Positions 6,468 to 16,550 of a stretch of 48,138 bases of DNA are shown one piece after another. How positions within the stretch are numbered: the stretch's first letter is position 1; each line of letters opens with the position of its first letter. The notes under the pieces are model-generated. The model saw nothing but the letters and a program-made list of their open reading frames with translations. It was not told the DNA's origin and did not search any database. The position numbers and the translations under genes are program-made. The DNA is from an uncultured Lachnospiraceae bacterium (lineage in GTDB: Bacteria; Bacillota; Clostridia; Lachnospirales; Lachnospiraceae), in contig CAJUIM010000007.1 of the NCBI GenBank assembly GCA_910586275.1, positions 1-48,138 on the forward strand. Direction: 5' to 3'.

Positions 6468-8564
6468 TTAAAACAATGCATTTGTATCAAGAATCAATGC
6501 AACTTCACCGTCACCCAGAATTGTGGCGCCGCTGATAATCTTGCATTTGGTGATATATCGGCCCAGCGACTTGATGACGATTTCCTGCTGTCCCATCAGT
6601 TCATCCACAACAAGCCCTGCCAGCCTGTCACCCTTCTTCACAATAACAACTGTCATATTGTCTTCCGGATTCTTTTTGCTTTCAATATCAAGGACTCCGT
6701 TCAGCCTGATTATCGGAATGACGATTCCCCTCAAGTTAATTACTTCTTTGTTCTGTACCGTCTTGATCTCATCCGGCGTAATATCCTCGATGGTCTGGAT
6801 GGATCCAAGCGAAATAGCATATTTCTCGCCTCCCACATCCACCATGAGTGCCTGGATGATAGCCAGCGTCAACGGCAGCCGGATGGTCCATGTGCTGCCC
6901 ACTCCCATCTTGCTCTTCACTTCCACTTCACCGCTGAGTGCCTCTATTTTGGATCTTACTACATCCAGTCCCACGCCTCTGCCCGATATATCCGACACCT
7001 GCTTTGCGGTGGAGAACCCTGCATGGAACAGCAGATTGGTTATCTCCTGCTCGGTCATGTTCTCTCCCTGTTCCGGTGTAATGACTCCCTTGCTGATTGC
7101 CTTTTCCCTGACTTCGTCCACATTGATGCCTGCGCCGTCGTCCCGTACCTCTATCACTACATTGTTTCCGTCCTGATATGCATCCAGGAAAATGGAACCT
7201 GCCTCCGGCTTCCCTGCCGCCTTACGGACTTCTCCCGACTCCAAGCCATGGTCTGCCGCATTCCTCAGCAGATGCATTAAAGGATCCCCGATTTCATCCA
7301 CCACGGTACGGTCCAGTTCCGTCTCTTCCCCGGACATATACAATTCCATCTTCTTATTCAGCTTTTTGGTAAGATCCCTGATCATACGCGGGAATTTGCT
7401 TACTACGCTCTCAATGGGAACCATCCTGACCTTCATGACGGACTCATGCAGGTTCGTGGTCACGCTTTCCAGATATTCTATATGCTCGTTTACGCCGCCG
7501 TTTGTTCCCCTGTCGCCCACCGAAGCAGAAACGAGGGAATTCTTTGCAATGATCAGCTCGCTGACAAGGTTCATCAGCACATCCAGCTTTTCAATATCCA
7601 CACGCACCGTCCGGTTCACTGCCGGCTTCGATACCTGATTCTTCTTTTCATTTCCTTTTGCAGTGCCTGCCTGCGGTACCGGCGGCTGCTTCTCAACGGC
7701 CGGCTTCTCGGTCACTGTCTCCGGTTCCGGTGCCGGCGGTTCCTCTTTCGGCATCACTTCCCCTGCGATATCCTTTATTTTCTCGTCGCTTATGGCCGCT
7801 CCCTGCGCATCCTCAATCTCGGAGACGCTTTTCACTACCTGTATCACCTTTTCCAACGGGCTTTCCGTAATAAATACCAAGCTGAAATCCAAATCAAATT
7901 TTTCGTCTTCTATATCCTGTACCGAAGGATTGGAAATAATGACTTCCCCCAAGTCCTCCAACGCCTTAAACACAAGAAATGCCCTTGCAGCCTTAAGGAT
8001 ACAGGCCTCCTGTACTTTCACCGTCAGGCCAAATATATGCTTGCCCTGCGCCACTGCCTCCCGGAGAACATGCTTCTGAGTCTCATCATACTTAATAGAC
8101 AGCCATTTCTGCCCGTCCGCATCATTCGCCGCAGCCTTTTTGGCCGGCTCTGCCGCTTTCTTTGCGGGCTCCCCGCCTTCCTTGGAATTCAGTACCTCAT
8201 TCAGCTGTTTTACCAAAGGATCGTTGTCATTGGTTCCCTCGTCGCCGGTTTCCTGAATGATATTCAGATATTCCTCCAATGCATCCAGGCACTGGAAAAG
8301 AATGTCTATCATATTGCCCTTCACTTTAATGGATCCATTGCGCACTTCCGAGAAAACATTCTCCATATCATGCGTCAGAGTCTGCATTCTCTTAAATCCC
8401 ATTGTTCCTGCCATGCCTTTCAGGGAATGGGCAGCCCGGAAGATTTCATTAATTGTATTCACATTTTCCGAATCCTGTTCCAGATTCAGAATCTCTGTAT
8501 TCAAGTTTTGCAGATGTTCCTTTGTTTCGTCAATAAATATTTCGAGATATTGGCTTACATCCAT
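6468..8564 (-). CDS. cheA: Chemotaxis histidine kinase CheA
   Basis: The 698-aa protein has the full CheA domain order. P1 is an HPt domain with phospho-acceptor H46 in AAHSLKGMAG. A linker precedes a P2 CheY/CheB-binding domain (about 155-260). A Pro/Glu-rich linker leads to P3 dimerisation (about 315-375). The P4 ATPase has the N box HLLRNAADHGLE, G1 box DDGAGI and G2 box GRGVGLDVV. P5 is a CheW-like domain (about 560-698). It autophosphorylates in response to receptors and passes phosphate to CheY and CheB, both encoded in this operon. The ATG follows the cheB stop by one base, which suggests translational coupling. Confidence 0.98.
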   Translation of the reverse strand: MDVSQYLEIFIDETKEHLQNLNTEILNLEQDSENVNTINEIFRAAHSLKGMAGTMGFKRMQTLTHDMENVFSEVRNGSIKVKGNMIDILFQCLDALEEYLNIIQETGDEGTNDNDPLVKQLNEVLNSKEGGEPAKKAAEPAKKAAANDADGQKWLSIKYDETQKHVLREAVAQGKHIFGLTVKVQEACILKAARAFLVFKALEDLGEVIISNPSVQDIEDEKFDLDFSLVFITESPLEKVIQVVKSVSEIEDAQGAAISDEKIKDIAGEVMPKEEPPAPEPETVTEKPAVEKQPPVPQAGTAKGNEKKNQVSKPAVNRTVRVDIEKLDVLMNLVSELIIAKNSLVSASVGDRGTNGGVNEHIEYLESVTTNLHESVMKVRMVPIESVVSKFPRMIRDLTKKLNKKMELYMSGEETELDRTVVDEIGDPLMHLLRNAADHGLESGEVRKAAGKPEAGSIFLDAYQDGNNVVIEVRDDGAGINVDEVREKAISKGVITPEQGENMTEQEITNLLFHAGFSTAKQVSDISGRGVGLDVVRSKIEALSGEVEVKSKMGVGSTWTIRLPLTLAIIQALMVDVGGEKYAISLGSIQTIEDITPDEIKTVQNKEVINLRGIVIPIIRLNGVLDIESKKNPEDNMTVVIVKKGDRLAGLVVDELMGQQEIVIKSLGRYITKCKIISGATILGDGEVALILDTNALF

Positions 8565-8565
8565 T

Positions 8566-9636
8566 TTACATTACCCCCACGTTCATCATTATTTCCTGTG
8601 CGACCTGCTCCAAAGGAACCACTTGATTTGCCATCCCCGCATTCACTACATTCTTAGGCATGCCATATACAGCGCAGCTTTCCTCATTCTGAGCAATAAC
8701 ATGAATTTTCTTTTTGTTTTTCAGATAAGAGATTCCTTTGGTTCCGTCCGCCCCCATCCCAGTCAGGACAACGCATATAATATTGTCATAGCTGCTTCGC
8801 GCAAGAGATTCGTACATATAGTCCGCACATGGCTTCACGCCTTCACGCGTCGGTTCGTCCGTATAATGGATGACATGTTTTCCGCCGGAGTAATTCACAT
8901 TCAGATGCTTTCCGCCCATAGCAAGATATACATTGCCGGCTAACAGTTCGTCGCCTTCTTTTGCCTCTTTCACATTCAATTCACTGAGATTGTTCAGCCT
9001 CTCCGCCAAAGATGTGGTAAATCCGGTAGGCATATGCTGCACGATAACTACCGGTGCATTCAGCTTTCCCGACAGCCTTGGAATGACAGACTGCAATGCC
9101 TTCGGGCCGCCCGTGGAACTGGCAAGCGCAACGATCCGCTTACCGGTCAGCTTACCCTCATGCTTACTGAGCAAATCCACCATTCTGCGCGATTTCTTTA
9201 CATCCTCAATGGAAAAAGGCTTCGAGAATGACGGCATCTTGCTCTCTGTCACCGCCGCCAGAATCTCTATCAGGCGGGTCTGGAAACTGTCTCTCCTGCA
9301 TCCTGCCGCATTATCCGGTTTATGTACGAAATCAATGGCTCCCAATTCCAAGGCATCCATTGTGATCTTGGCGCCTTCCTTCGTATAAGTGCTCGCCATG
9401 ACTACTCTTGCCGGAATCTTCCGCTTCTGCAGTTCTTTCAGCACGGTAAGGCCATCCATCTTCGGCATATTGATGTCCAATACTACTGCATCGTAGCTTT
9501 TTCTCTCCAACAGTTCCAATGCTTCCAAACCGTTAGCCGCCCTATCCTCCACTTGAAATCTTTCATCTTTATTAATTATATCACATAAAACCCTTCTCAC
9601 GAGTGCAGAGTCATCAACTATCAATATTTTTTTCAT
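8566..9636 (-). CDS. cheB: Chemotaxis response regulator and protein-glutamate methylesterase CheB
   Basis: The protein has 356 aa. It has an N-terminal receiver domain (D8, D9, phospho-acceptor D54) and a C-terminal methylesterase domain. The catalytic residues are visible: Ser in ALASSTGGPKAL, His in VVIVQHMPTGF and Asp in LTGMGADGTKG. CheB removes methyl groups from receptors when phosphorylated by CheA. The matching methyltransferase CheR is not in this window, so it must be encoded elsewhere if the methylation pathway is complete. It precedes cheA with one base between. Confidence 0.97.
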   Translation of the reverse strand: MKKILIVDDSALVRRVLCDIINKDERFQVEDRAANGLEALELLERKSYDAVVLDINMPKMDGLTVLKELQKRKIPARVVMASTYTKEGAKITMDALELGAIDFVHKPDNAAGCRRDSFQTRLIEILAAVTESKMPSFSKPFSIEDVKKSRRMVDLLSKHEGKLTGKRIVALASSTGGPKALQSVIPRLSGKLNAPVVIVQHMPTGFTTSLAERLNNLSELNVKEAKEGDELLAGNVYLAMGGKHLNVNYSGGKHVIHYTDEPTREGVKPCADYMYESLARSSYDNIICVVLTGMGADGTKGISYLKNKKKIHVIAQNEESCAVYGMPKNVVNAGMANQVVPLEQVAQEIMMNVGVM

Positions 9637-9692
9637 AAAAACTCTCCATTCCCCCCAATCCGTCGGTTTGGGTCCCCTAAGTCAGTAATCGG

Positions 9693-10430
9693 TTACTTTT
9701 TTTTCAGGTCTTTCCGTTCTTCCTTGAAAATAAACTTGATAATTTCTTCCCGTTCTTCCTTACCTATATTTATATACTGCACCCGGTGCTCATAAAATCC
9801 GGAGCGATTCTCCACCTCATTCACTGCCAGTACCTTTCCCAGCAGTTCAAACGTTTTATTTTTTTCCCCTTCCATATCCAGCTGATACTTGCAAAGCAGG
9901 GTACTGCCCAATTCATAAGTATGATCCGAGACAAACCGAAGCCCACCCCCGCTGATGTCTACGATAATGCTTCTCTTAAGCGGCAGGTTCGGCATTACCT
10001 GCTCCTCAACAATTACCTCTTTTTCCACTGCCTGAGCCTCTTCTGTCTCCAGCCTGCGGGACTGCATCTCCAATGCACAGCTGAACCGGAAATACTCCCT
10101 TCTCTGTTCTTTGCACAGATTGCTTATCAGATCCATGACCAGCAGATAATTTCCGCCTTTCTTATCTCTGTCCACCACTTTTACCCTGCATTGATACATG
10201 CCGGTCTTAGCACAGAAAATCATATCATGTTCCGAGCCGATGGGAAGTACAATCAGTTTTGTCTGTTCCATAGGCATGACTACTTCTATCCGATCCCCGC
10301 TTAAGATGTCATATACATGGGTCTGATAGATCCTTACTTCCGGCTCTTCCTCTTGGTTCCGCCTTTTTTTCACCGTGCGTATGTCTACTTTGTCTCCCGG
10401 CAGCACATACTTTGACAATAATCCCGCCAT
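9693..10430 (-). CDS. PilZ-domain, YcgR-like flagellar brake protein
   Basis: The 245-aa protein has an N-terminal YcgR-type domain (about 1-105) and a C-terminal PilZ domain. The c-di-GMP-binding signature is present: QRREYFR at 109-115 (R111-x3-R115) and D158-x-S-x2-G163 in VDISGGGLRF. The family (YcgR in enterics, MotI/DgrA/YpfA in Bacillus) slows the motor when it binds c-di-GMP. An insert of about 30 residues (about 125-150), rich in Glu, separates the two motifs. Location between flhG and cheB in the motility operon supports a brake role. It is the only clear c-di-GMP receptor in the window. Confidence 0.88.
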   Translation of the reverse strand: MAGLLSKYVLPGDKVDIRTVKKRRNQEEEPEVRIYQTHVYDILSGDRIEVVMPMEQTKLIVLPIGSEHDMIFCAKTGMYQCRVKVVDRDKKGGNYLLVMDLISNLCKEQRREYFRFSCALEMQSRRLETEEAQAVEKEVIVEEQVMPNLPLKRSIIVDISGGGLRFVSDHTYELGSTLLCKYQLDMEGEKNKTFELLGKVLAVNEVENRSGFYEHRVQYINIGKEEREEIIKFIFKEERKDLKKK

Positions 10431-10441
10431 CTTCTCATCCC

Positions 10442-11320
10442 CTATCTCTTTATGTTAAATATATGGGAGAAAAATGATGCCATCCCTCTCCTGTTATCGC
10501 TTTCCGCAACGGGCATATCCATCAGCGTTGCCGCAATCTGTTCGTAAGCCTGTGCCGACTTGGCACGGGGAAATTCCATGGATACCGGTTTCTGCTGCAT
10601 GACCGCCCGGCTGAGCTGAGTATCCTCCGGCACCTCCCCCAAATATTCCATTGGTGTCTTCAGATATTTCCCTGCCACAGTACTCAGCTTATCATACAAT
10701 ATTTTCCCGTCCCCCGGCTTCTGTATCTTATTTGCCACCAGTTTAATATTGGTTTCTTCTTTTATATATTGCGGATGTCTGCTGAGTGCTTTCAGCAGAG
10801 AATAGGAATCCGTTATGGATGTAGGTTCCGGAGTCGTGACAAGCAGAATCTCACTGCTGGCTACCAGAAACTCCATGACCGAATCCGCGATCCCGGCCCC
10901 TGTATCCACAATTATAGTATCGGCCATTTCATCCAATTGCGAAAGGCTTTGAATAATTGTCCTTAAATTATCCAAAGTCAGATTTGACAAACCCGTTATT
11001 CCCGATCCTCCCGAAATAAACCCTACCTCCATGGGCCCCCAGGTTATAATTTCCTTAATGCTTTTTCCTTTGTATATCAGGTCGCTCAGATTATGTTTCG
11101 GCACCGCGCCAAACATAATCTCAATATTTGCAAGCCCAAAATCCGCATCCAAAATAATTACTTTCTGCCCCATTTTCCGAAACTGAATCGCCAGATTAAT
11201 AGATGTATTGGACTTACCGACTCCCCCTTTTCCGCTTGTCACTGTCAGGACACGCGCCAAAGGCTTCTGTGGACGACTGTTGGCTTTTATAAGATTCCTT
11301 AACTGTTCAGCCTGATCCAT
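10442..11320 (-). CDS. flhG: MinD/ParA-type ATPase FlhG (YlxH), flagellar number regulator
   Basis: With ATG at 11320 the protein has 292 aa. A TTG at 11350 would overlap flhF further and has no SD, whereas AGGAGG lies 12 bases before the ATG. It has the deviant Walker A KGGVGKS (31-37), DADFGLANIE and DTGAGI, typical of MinD/ParA ATPases. The N-terminal MDQAEQLRNL resembles the DQAxxLR helix that stimulates the FlhF GTPase. FlhG controls flagellar number and placement together with FlhF, encoded just upstream. Confidence 0.95.
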   Translation of the reverse strand: MDQAEQLRNLIKANSRPQKPLARVLTVTSGKGGVGKSNTSINLAIQFRKMGQKVIILDADFGLANIEIMFGAVPKHNLSDLIYKGKSIKEIITWGPMEVGFISGGSGITGLSNLTLDNLRTIIQSLSQLDEMADTIIVDTGAGIADSVMEFLVASSEILLVTTPEPTSITDSYSLLKALSRHPQYIKEETNIKLVANKIQKPGDGKILYDKLSTVAGKYLKTPMEYLGEVPEDTQLSRAVMQQKPVSMEFPRAKSAQAYEQIAATLMDMPVAESDNRRGMASFFSHIFNIKR

Positions 11321-11336
11321 AACTCGTACTTTCCTC

Positions 11337-12548
11337 CTATTTTCCTCCAAGCAACTGCTTTACGGTCTTCTGGGGATTGAAATCTTCCAAATCATCCGGC
11401 ACATTCTGTCCGCAGGTCACATAAGAAAGAGCCGCTCCCGTATATAATTTAATATTCAGCAGATTGCCATATGCACTCGTTTCATCCAACTTGGTAAAAA
11501 TAAGCTTATAGCCTGTAACTTCCGTATAAGCATCTACAATCTTCAGCAGATCCCTGTATTTTGTCGTCGCGCTCAGAACCAGAAAAACCTCCTTTTCCGC
11601 CTCTCCGTCCACCGAATGGACAATATCCTTCATAGCCGCTTTCTGCTCTTCGTTCTGATAAGAATGGCCGGAAGTATCCACAAATATATAATCAAAACCG
11701 ATAAAATCCCGCAAGGACTCCCTGATTTCTTCCGGCGAATAAACGATGCGGAAGGGCACCTCCAATATCCCCGCATAAGTCCTCAGCTGTTCCGCCGCCG
11801 CGATACGGTATGTGTCCGATGTGACCAAAGCCACTTTTTTCTTCTCGTCCACGATATATCTGGAAGCGATTTTGGCTATCGTCGTTGTCTTCCCCACACC
11901 GGTGGGACCGATGAAAAATATCACTTTCGTCCCTTTTTCCAAAGGAACGATACCCTCCTGTTTTCCGAATTTCAGTATCATCTTCTGATAAATATTCGTC
12001 AGTGCATAATCAAACGGCGTATTGGGCTTCGCATTCTTTTCGATTTCATCAATGATCTGGTTTGCATACTTCTCACTGACTTCATTGTCAAGCATTGTAT
12101 TATACAGAAGCTTCATGAATTTTTCCAGTTCGCTGACCGGCGATTCCTCTTCCTCCTCCGTCCGTTCCTCTTCCGGCTTCTGAAGCTGCTGTTCCAGCAG
12201 GGAATGAAGATTGTTCAGCTTCTCTTCCAAAAATGCATTGTCCCGCCGTTCATCGGACAAATCCTCCGCTATCTGGCCCCTGTTCGCATATCCCTCCCGT
12301 GCAGCAGGAAAGACGATACCCGGAGCAGCTGCCGGATCCTTCTTTTCCTCTGTCCTGGCCGGAGCATACCGCTCGTTTTCCTCTTCCAAGGCAACCGTAA
12401 CCTCTACCGTATCACGCAGGAAGAAGCGCAGAATCCCTTTCTTCTTCACCTTCCGAACATTCATGATCACCACATTATTTCCAAGTTCTTTTTTTGCCGC
12501 CTCGACTGCATCAAGTTCGGTCTTTCCCTGGAACTTTTTTATTATCAT
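11337..12548 (-). CDS. flhF: SRP-type GTPase FlhF, flagellar placement
   Basis: The 403-aa protein has a basic N-terminal B domain, a Glu-rich linker (about 55-140) and NG domains with G1 GPTGVGKT (214-221), TSDTYRIAAAEQL, the DTSGHS switch and TKLDET. It is a third SRP-family GTPase that helps position flagella. The start overlaps the flhA stop (ATGA), indicating translational coupling. FlhG follows immediately. Confidence 0.97.
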   Translation of the reverse strand: MIIKKFQGKTELDAVEAAKKELGNNVVIMNVRKVKKKGILRFFLRDTVEVTVALEEENERYAPARTEEKKDPAAAPGIVFPAAREGYANRGQIAEDLSDERRDNAFLEEKLNNLHSLLEQQLQKPEEERTEEEEESPVSELEKFMKLLYNTMLDNEVSEKYANQIIDEIEKNAKPNTPFDYALTNIYQKMILKFGKQEGIVPLEKGTKVIFFIGPTGVGKTTTIAKIASRYIVDEKKKVALVTSDTYRIAAAEQLRTYAGILEVPFRIVYSPEEIRESLRDFIGFDYIFVDTSGHSYQNEEQKAAMKDIVHSVDGEAEKEVFLVLSATTKYRDLLKIVDAYTEVTGYKLIFTKLDETSAYGNLLNIKLYTGAALSYVTCGQNVPDDLEDFNPQKTVKQLLGGK

Positions 12549-14581
12549 GCTATTGTCACCATCCCAACAGATTGTAATTCGATATTTGACTCTATTTCAT
12601 TATAAGATACCACAATCAAATCCCTATAATAGTCTTCCGTCAGCCGCTTAAAATACATACGGACAATCGGAGATGTAATAACAATGGGATTTTTGCCTAA
12701 GTTTTCCAGTTTCTGAATCTCACTCCCCACTGATGCGATAATTGCCTTTGTCTCTTCCGGATCCAATGCCAGATAAGCTCCCTGCTCTGTCTGTTTTACG
12801 CTGTTCATAATATCCTGCTCAATCTTCGGATCCAATGTCACCACGCTTGTAGTCTCATTGGCAGGAAAATATTTCCCGGATATGGCACGTTTCAGGCTTT
12901 GCCGTACATATTCCGTGAGAATATCCGTATCCCTTGTAGATGCGGAATAATCCGCCAATGTCTCGAAGATGGAAAGCAAATCCCGGACGGAAATGCCTTC
13001 CTTCAGCAGATTCTGAAGCACTTTCTGTATTTCGCCGATACCAAGCAGCTTCGGCACCAGTTCCTCCACCAGAGACGGATTGGTCTCCTTGATATTGTTG
13101 ACCAGATTCTGCACATCCTGTCTGGTAAGAAGTTCTGCAATATACTGCCTGATTACTTCCGTCAGATGCGTTGCAATGATGGAAGGCGGGTCCACTACCG
13201 TATAGCCAAGGCTCTCTGCCCTCTCTCTCTGGCCTTCCGTGATCCAGATGGCCGGCAGATGGAAAGAAGGCTCAAAAGTCGGGATACCTGTAATCTCTTC
13301 TTCCACATACCCCGGATTCATCGCCATATAATGGTCAAACAGTATCTCACCCTCGCTTACCTGCACACCTTTTATTTTAATGATATATTGGTTCGGATTC
13401 AGCTGTATATTGTCGCGCAGACGGATAATGGGAACAATCGTACCAAGTTCCAGAGCAATCTGCCTACGGATCATAACAACACGGTCCAGCAAGTCTCCGC
13501 CCTGATTCACATCGGCAAGAGGAATAATACCGTATCCGAATTCCAATTCGATAGGATCTACCTGCAGCAAACTGTTCACATTCTCCGGCTGCCTGATTTC
13601 CTCCGCTGCCGATTCATCCATATCCACTTCCGACTCAATGCCCGCCGTCTCGATGGATCCTGCGATAAACCTTCCGACTACAATGAAGAATATGCCCAGC
13701 GATATGAAAATGAAATTATTCAGCGGCGTCAGTATGCCTAAGGCAATCAAAACCCCACCCACCAAATACAGCACTTTCGGCACGCCGAAAAACTGGCTGA
13801 CCAAAACAGTACCGAAATCTGCTTCTTTGGAACCCTTCGTAACTAAGATACCCGTCGACAATGATATCAGCAAAGACGGAATCTGACTGACCAAACCGTC
13901 GCCGATTGTAAGCACTGCATATTTGTTCAGTGCCGCTACGGCTTCCATATCCTGACGGAATACACCCATGGCAATGCCGCCTACGATATTGACTGCGGTA
14001 ATCAGCAGACCTGCCGTGGCATCTCCCTTCACATACTTCACGGCACCGTCCATGGAACCGAAGAAGCTGGATTCCTCCTGAATTTTATCCCTTCTCCGCT
14101 TTGCCTCCGCATCGTCAATGGCTCCTGTGTTCAGATCCGCGTCAATCGCCATCTGCTTACCCGGCATGGCATCCAACGTAAATCTGGCCGTTACCTCAGC
14201 AACACGTTCGGAGCCTTTATTAATAACCATAAACTGAATCAAAATCAGAATAATGAAAATGATGGCGCCCACAATCAGATCATTGCCGCCCACATAGCTT
14301 CCGAACGTAGAGACCACATTTCCCGGGTCGCCTGTCGTAAGAATCAGCCTTGTGGAAGATACGTTCAGTGCAATTCTGAATATGGTAGTGAACAGCAAAA
14401 CGGTCGGGAAAAAAGAAAGTTCCAATACCTCTTTTGCAAACATACATCCAAACATTATGGTAAATGCTACCGCTATGTTACATGCCAATAAAACATCCAG
14501 CAATTGGGAGGGAATGGGAACAATAAACATGATAAATGCTGCCAGCAAATATAAAGCAACACCGATATCCGCTTTCCTCAT
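12545..14581 (-). CDS. flhA: Flagellar type III export gate protein FlhA
   Basis: This 678-aa protein has about eight N-terminal membrane helices (to about residue 325), the FHIPEP-family loop containing RFTLDAMPGKQMAIDADLN and a large cytoplasmic C-terminal domain that docks chaperone-substrate complexes. Length and order are normal. A strong SD (GAGGAG) precedes ATG 14581. It lies 20 bp after flhB and overlaps flhF by four bases. Confidence 0.98.
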   Translation of the reverse strand: MRKADIGVALYLLAAFIMFIVPIPSQLLDVLLACNIAVAFTIMFGCMFAKEVLELSFFPTVLLFTTIFRIALNVSSTRLILTTGDPGNVVSTFGSYVGGNDLIVGAIIFIILILIQFMVINKGSERVAEVTARFTLDAMPGKQMAIDADLNTGAIDDAEAKRRRDKIQEESSFFGSMDGAVKYVKGDATAGLLITAVNIVGGIAMGVFRQDMEAVAALNKYAVLTIGDGLVSQIPSLLISLSTGILVTKGSKEADFGTVLVSQFFGVPKVLYLVGGVLIALGILTPLNNFIFISLGIFFIVVGRFIAGSIETAGIESEVDMDESAAEEIRQPENVNSLLQVDPIELEFGYGIIPLADVNQGGDLLDRVVMIRRQIALELGTIVPIIRLRDNIQLNPNQYIIKIKGVQVSEGEILFDHYMAMNPGYVEEEITGIPTFEPSFHLPAIWITEGQRERAESLGYTVVDPPSIIATHLTEVIRQYIAELLTRQDVQNLVNNIKETNPSLVEELVPKLLGIGEIQKVLQNLLKEGISVRDLLSIFETLADYSASTRDTDILTEYVRQSLKRAISGKYFPANETTSVVTLDPKIEQDIMNSVKQTEQGAYLALDPEETKAIIASVGSEIQKLENLGKNPIVITSPIVRMYFKRLTEDYYRDLIVVSYNEIESNIELQSVGMVTIA

Positions 14582-14601
14582 ACCTTACTCCTCCTCTCTT
14601 C

Positions 14602-15711
14602 TTATGCTTTTCCCTGCAGATGATATACATATGCAAGGACTTCAGCCACTGCCTGATATAATTCCGGAGGGATGAATTCACCGACCTCCACATTTGAATA
14701 AAGCATACGGGCAAGGGGCTTGTTTTCCACAATCTCTATATGGTTTTCCCTTGCAATTTCCTTTATTTTCTGCGCCAGATAATCTTCCCCCTTTGCAAGT
14801 ACCATAGGCGCATCGTATTTCTCTGCATCGTATTTGATTGCTACCGCATAATGTGTCGGGTTGGTAATGACCACATCCGCTTCCGGCAGCTGCTGCATCA
14901 TACGCCTTCTGGATGCTTCCATCATACGGTGCTTCTGTTTGTTCTTCACCTGCGGGTCACCTTCCGCATTTTTGTACTCATCCTTGACCTCTTGTTTCGT
15001 CATCTTCATATCTTCCTTAAACTTAAGCTTCTGGTAGATATAATCCGCAAAGCCGATCAGAATGTATACCGCGGAAACCCGTATTCCTAAATTTATGACC
15101 AAATCCCCTATCAATGCAATCGCCTGATTCAGGGAAATGCTGTAAAGCAGATAAATCTGCCCGATTTTATCTCCTAAATAAGAATAAACGACATATACAA
15201 TCAGTAAAATCTTCAGTATGGCCTTCACCAGTTCCACTAAAGCGCCCGCAGAAATAATTTTCTTAAATCCTTTGATCGGATTCAATTTGCTGAGCTTGGG
15301 CTTCAGCGGCTTACTTGTAGGCTTCCACTTCACCTGCACCAAATCACAGATAAAGGCTACCAATACACCGATGATAAATACCGGTGCCAAAATCAGAAGC
15401 AAATCCAGCATCATATGCCGGAACACAATCGCCATACTCTGTACCGGAATTTTTCCGTCATACATTTTCACATAATCGGGAATCTGCGTATAGATGCTGT
15501 AAAAGCCACCCATAAAACGCTCCCCCATATAACCCACATAAAATTTCAAAAGCAGAAACAGGAAAAGCAGACCGAAAGCATTCCCTATCTCCTTACTCCT
15601 CGCCACCTGGCCTTCTTTTCGCGCATCCGCCAACTTCTTTCCGGTAGCCTGTTCTGTCTTCTCACCGCCCGGCCCGTCCTTGGCAAAAAACTGAAGGTTA
15701 TATTCTAACAT
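14602..15711 (-). CDS. flhB: Flagellar export switch protein FlhB
   Basis: The start is ATG 15711 (MLEYNLQFFA), overlapping the fliR stop as TAATG; this gives 369 aa. Upstream in-frame codons lie inside fliR. Four membrane helices are followed by a cytoplasmic domain containing the autocleavage motif N284-P285-T-H. Cleavage there switches export from rod/hook to filament substrates and works with the hook-length protein FliK. B. subtilis has the same fliR-flhB-flhA order. Confidence 0.97.
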   Translation of the reverse strand: MLEYNLQFFAKDGPGGEKTEQATGKKLADARKEGQVARSKEIGNAFGLLFLFLLLKFYVGYMGERFMGGFYSIYTQIPDYVKMYDGKIPVQSMAIVFRHMMLDLLLILAPVFIIGVLVAFICDLVQVKWKPTSKPLKPKLSKLNPIKGFKKIISAGALVELVKAILKILLIVYVVYSYLGDKIGQIYLLYSISLNQAIALIGDLVINLGIRVSAVYILIGFADYIYQKLKFKEDMKMTKQEVKDEYKNAEGDPQVKNKQKHRMMEASRRRMMQQLPEADVVITNPTHYAVAIKYDAEKYDAPMVLAKGEDYLAQKIKEIARENHIEIVENKPLARMLYSNVEVGEFIPPELYQAVAEVLAYVYHLQGKA

Positions 15712-16493
15712 TACATCATTCCCTCTACAAATGATACTACCATTTTTTTCATCTGCGTAAAAATGAAACCGGCAGTCCACGGCAGCATCCCTGCCGTCAG
15801 AAACAGCACGCTCAGCCCTACCAATACCTTAATCTGAATACCCACCGCAAACATATTCATCTGCGGAGAAATCTTTGCCAGTATGCCTAAAATAGAATTC
15901 AGCATAATCATTACCGCAAATACCGGAAGGCAGATGCGGAAACCGATAATGATATACTCACTCATAAAACGGATTACCGTCTCCAGCAGTGAATCCATAC
16001 GGAAAACAGAGCCGTTCACCGGAATTAACGTAAAAGTGTCTGCCAATGCCTTAATCAGATATTCATACATCCCGCTGAGAATCAGCATCATTGTAATCAT
16101 ATACTGGTACAGCATGCCGGAAATGCTCGTTGCCTCCCGCGTAGTGGGATCCATAAGCGACACCATTGACAATCCGGTTTCCATATCTATGATACGCCCG
16201 GCAAAGGAAACTATAGTATTGCACATGCTTACGCCGAACCCAATCACCAGACCGGCCACAGCCTCCTTCAGGACAATGGTGAAATACTGCAGCAATGTGT
16301 GATATTCCACTGTCTCATGAGGTGTCACCGACTGAAAAATAATCAGTGACAGAAATAATCCCAGCCCGATGCGTATCCTTCTCGGTGTATTATTCATGCT
16401 GAAAAACGGGACAATGAATATAAAACTGGTAATTCTCGTAAATATCAACAAAAAATATTCTAAATCCGCATAGGTAAAACGATAATCAATCAT
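15711..16493 (-). CDS. fliR: Flagellar export gate protein FliR
   Basis: The protein has about 260 aa and roughly six membrane segments, with the typical IPFFSMNNTPRRIRIGL and GMLPW-type regions. I prefer ATG 16493 (MIDYRF) with GGGGAG four bases upstream. The ATG at 16505 has only an AAAGG one base away. FliR forms the core gate with FliP and FliQ. The stop is translationally coupled to flhB. Confidence 0.95.
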   Translation of the reverse strand: MIDYRFTYADLEYFLLIFTRITSFIFIVPFFSMNNTPRRIRIGLGLFLSLIIFQSVTPHETVEYHTLLQYFTIVLKEAVAGLVIGFGVSMCNTIVSFAGRIIDMETGLSMVSLMDPTTREATSISGMLYQYMITMMLILSGMYEYLIKALADTFTLIPVNGSVFRMDSLLETVIRFMSEYIIIGFRICLPVFAVMIMLNSILGILAKISPQMNMFAVGIQIKVLVGLSVLFLTAGMLPWTAGFIFTQMKKMVVSFVEGMM

Positions 16494-16550
16494 AACACTC
16501 CCCATGCCTTTCTGCAGCCTGCGGATCCGGCAAGAGGCGCAATCTGCATA

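Noticed and set aside
7446..8657. Long plus-strand open frame (403 codons) opposite cheA
   Set aside because: It mirrors the codon structure of cheA, has no convincing ribosome-binding site and resembles no family.
11616..12605. Plus-strand open frame of 329 codons opposite flhF
   Set aside because: Shadow of a clear FlhF gene on the minus strand.
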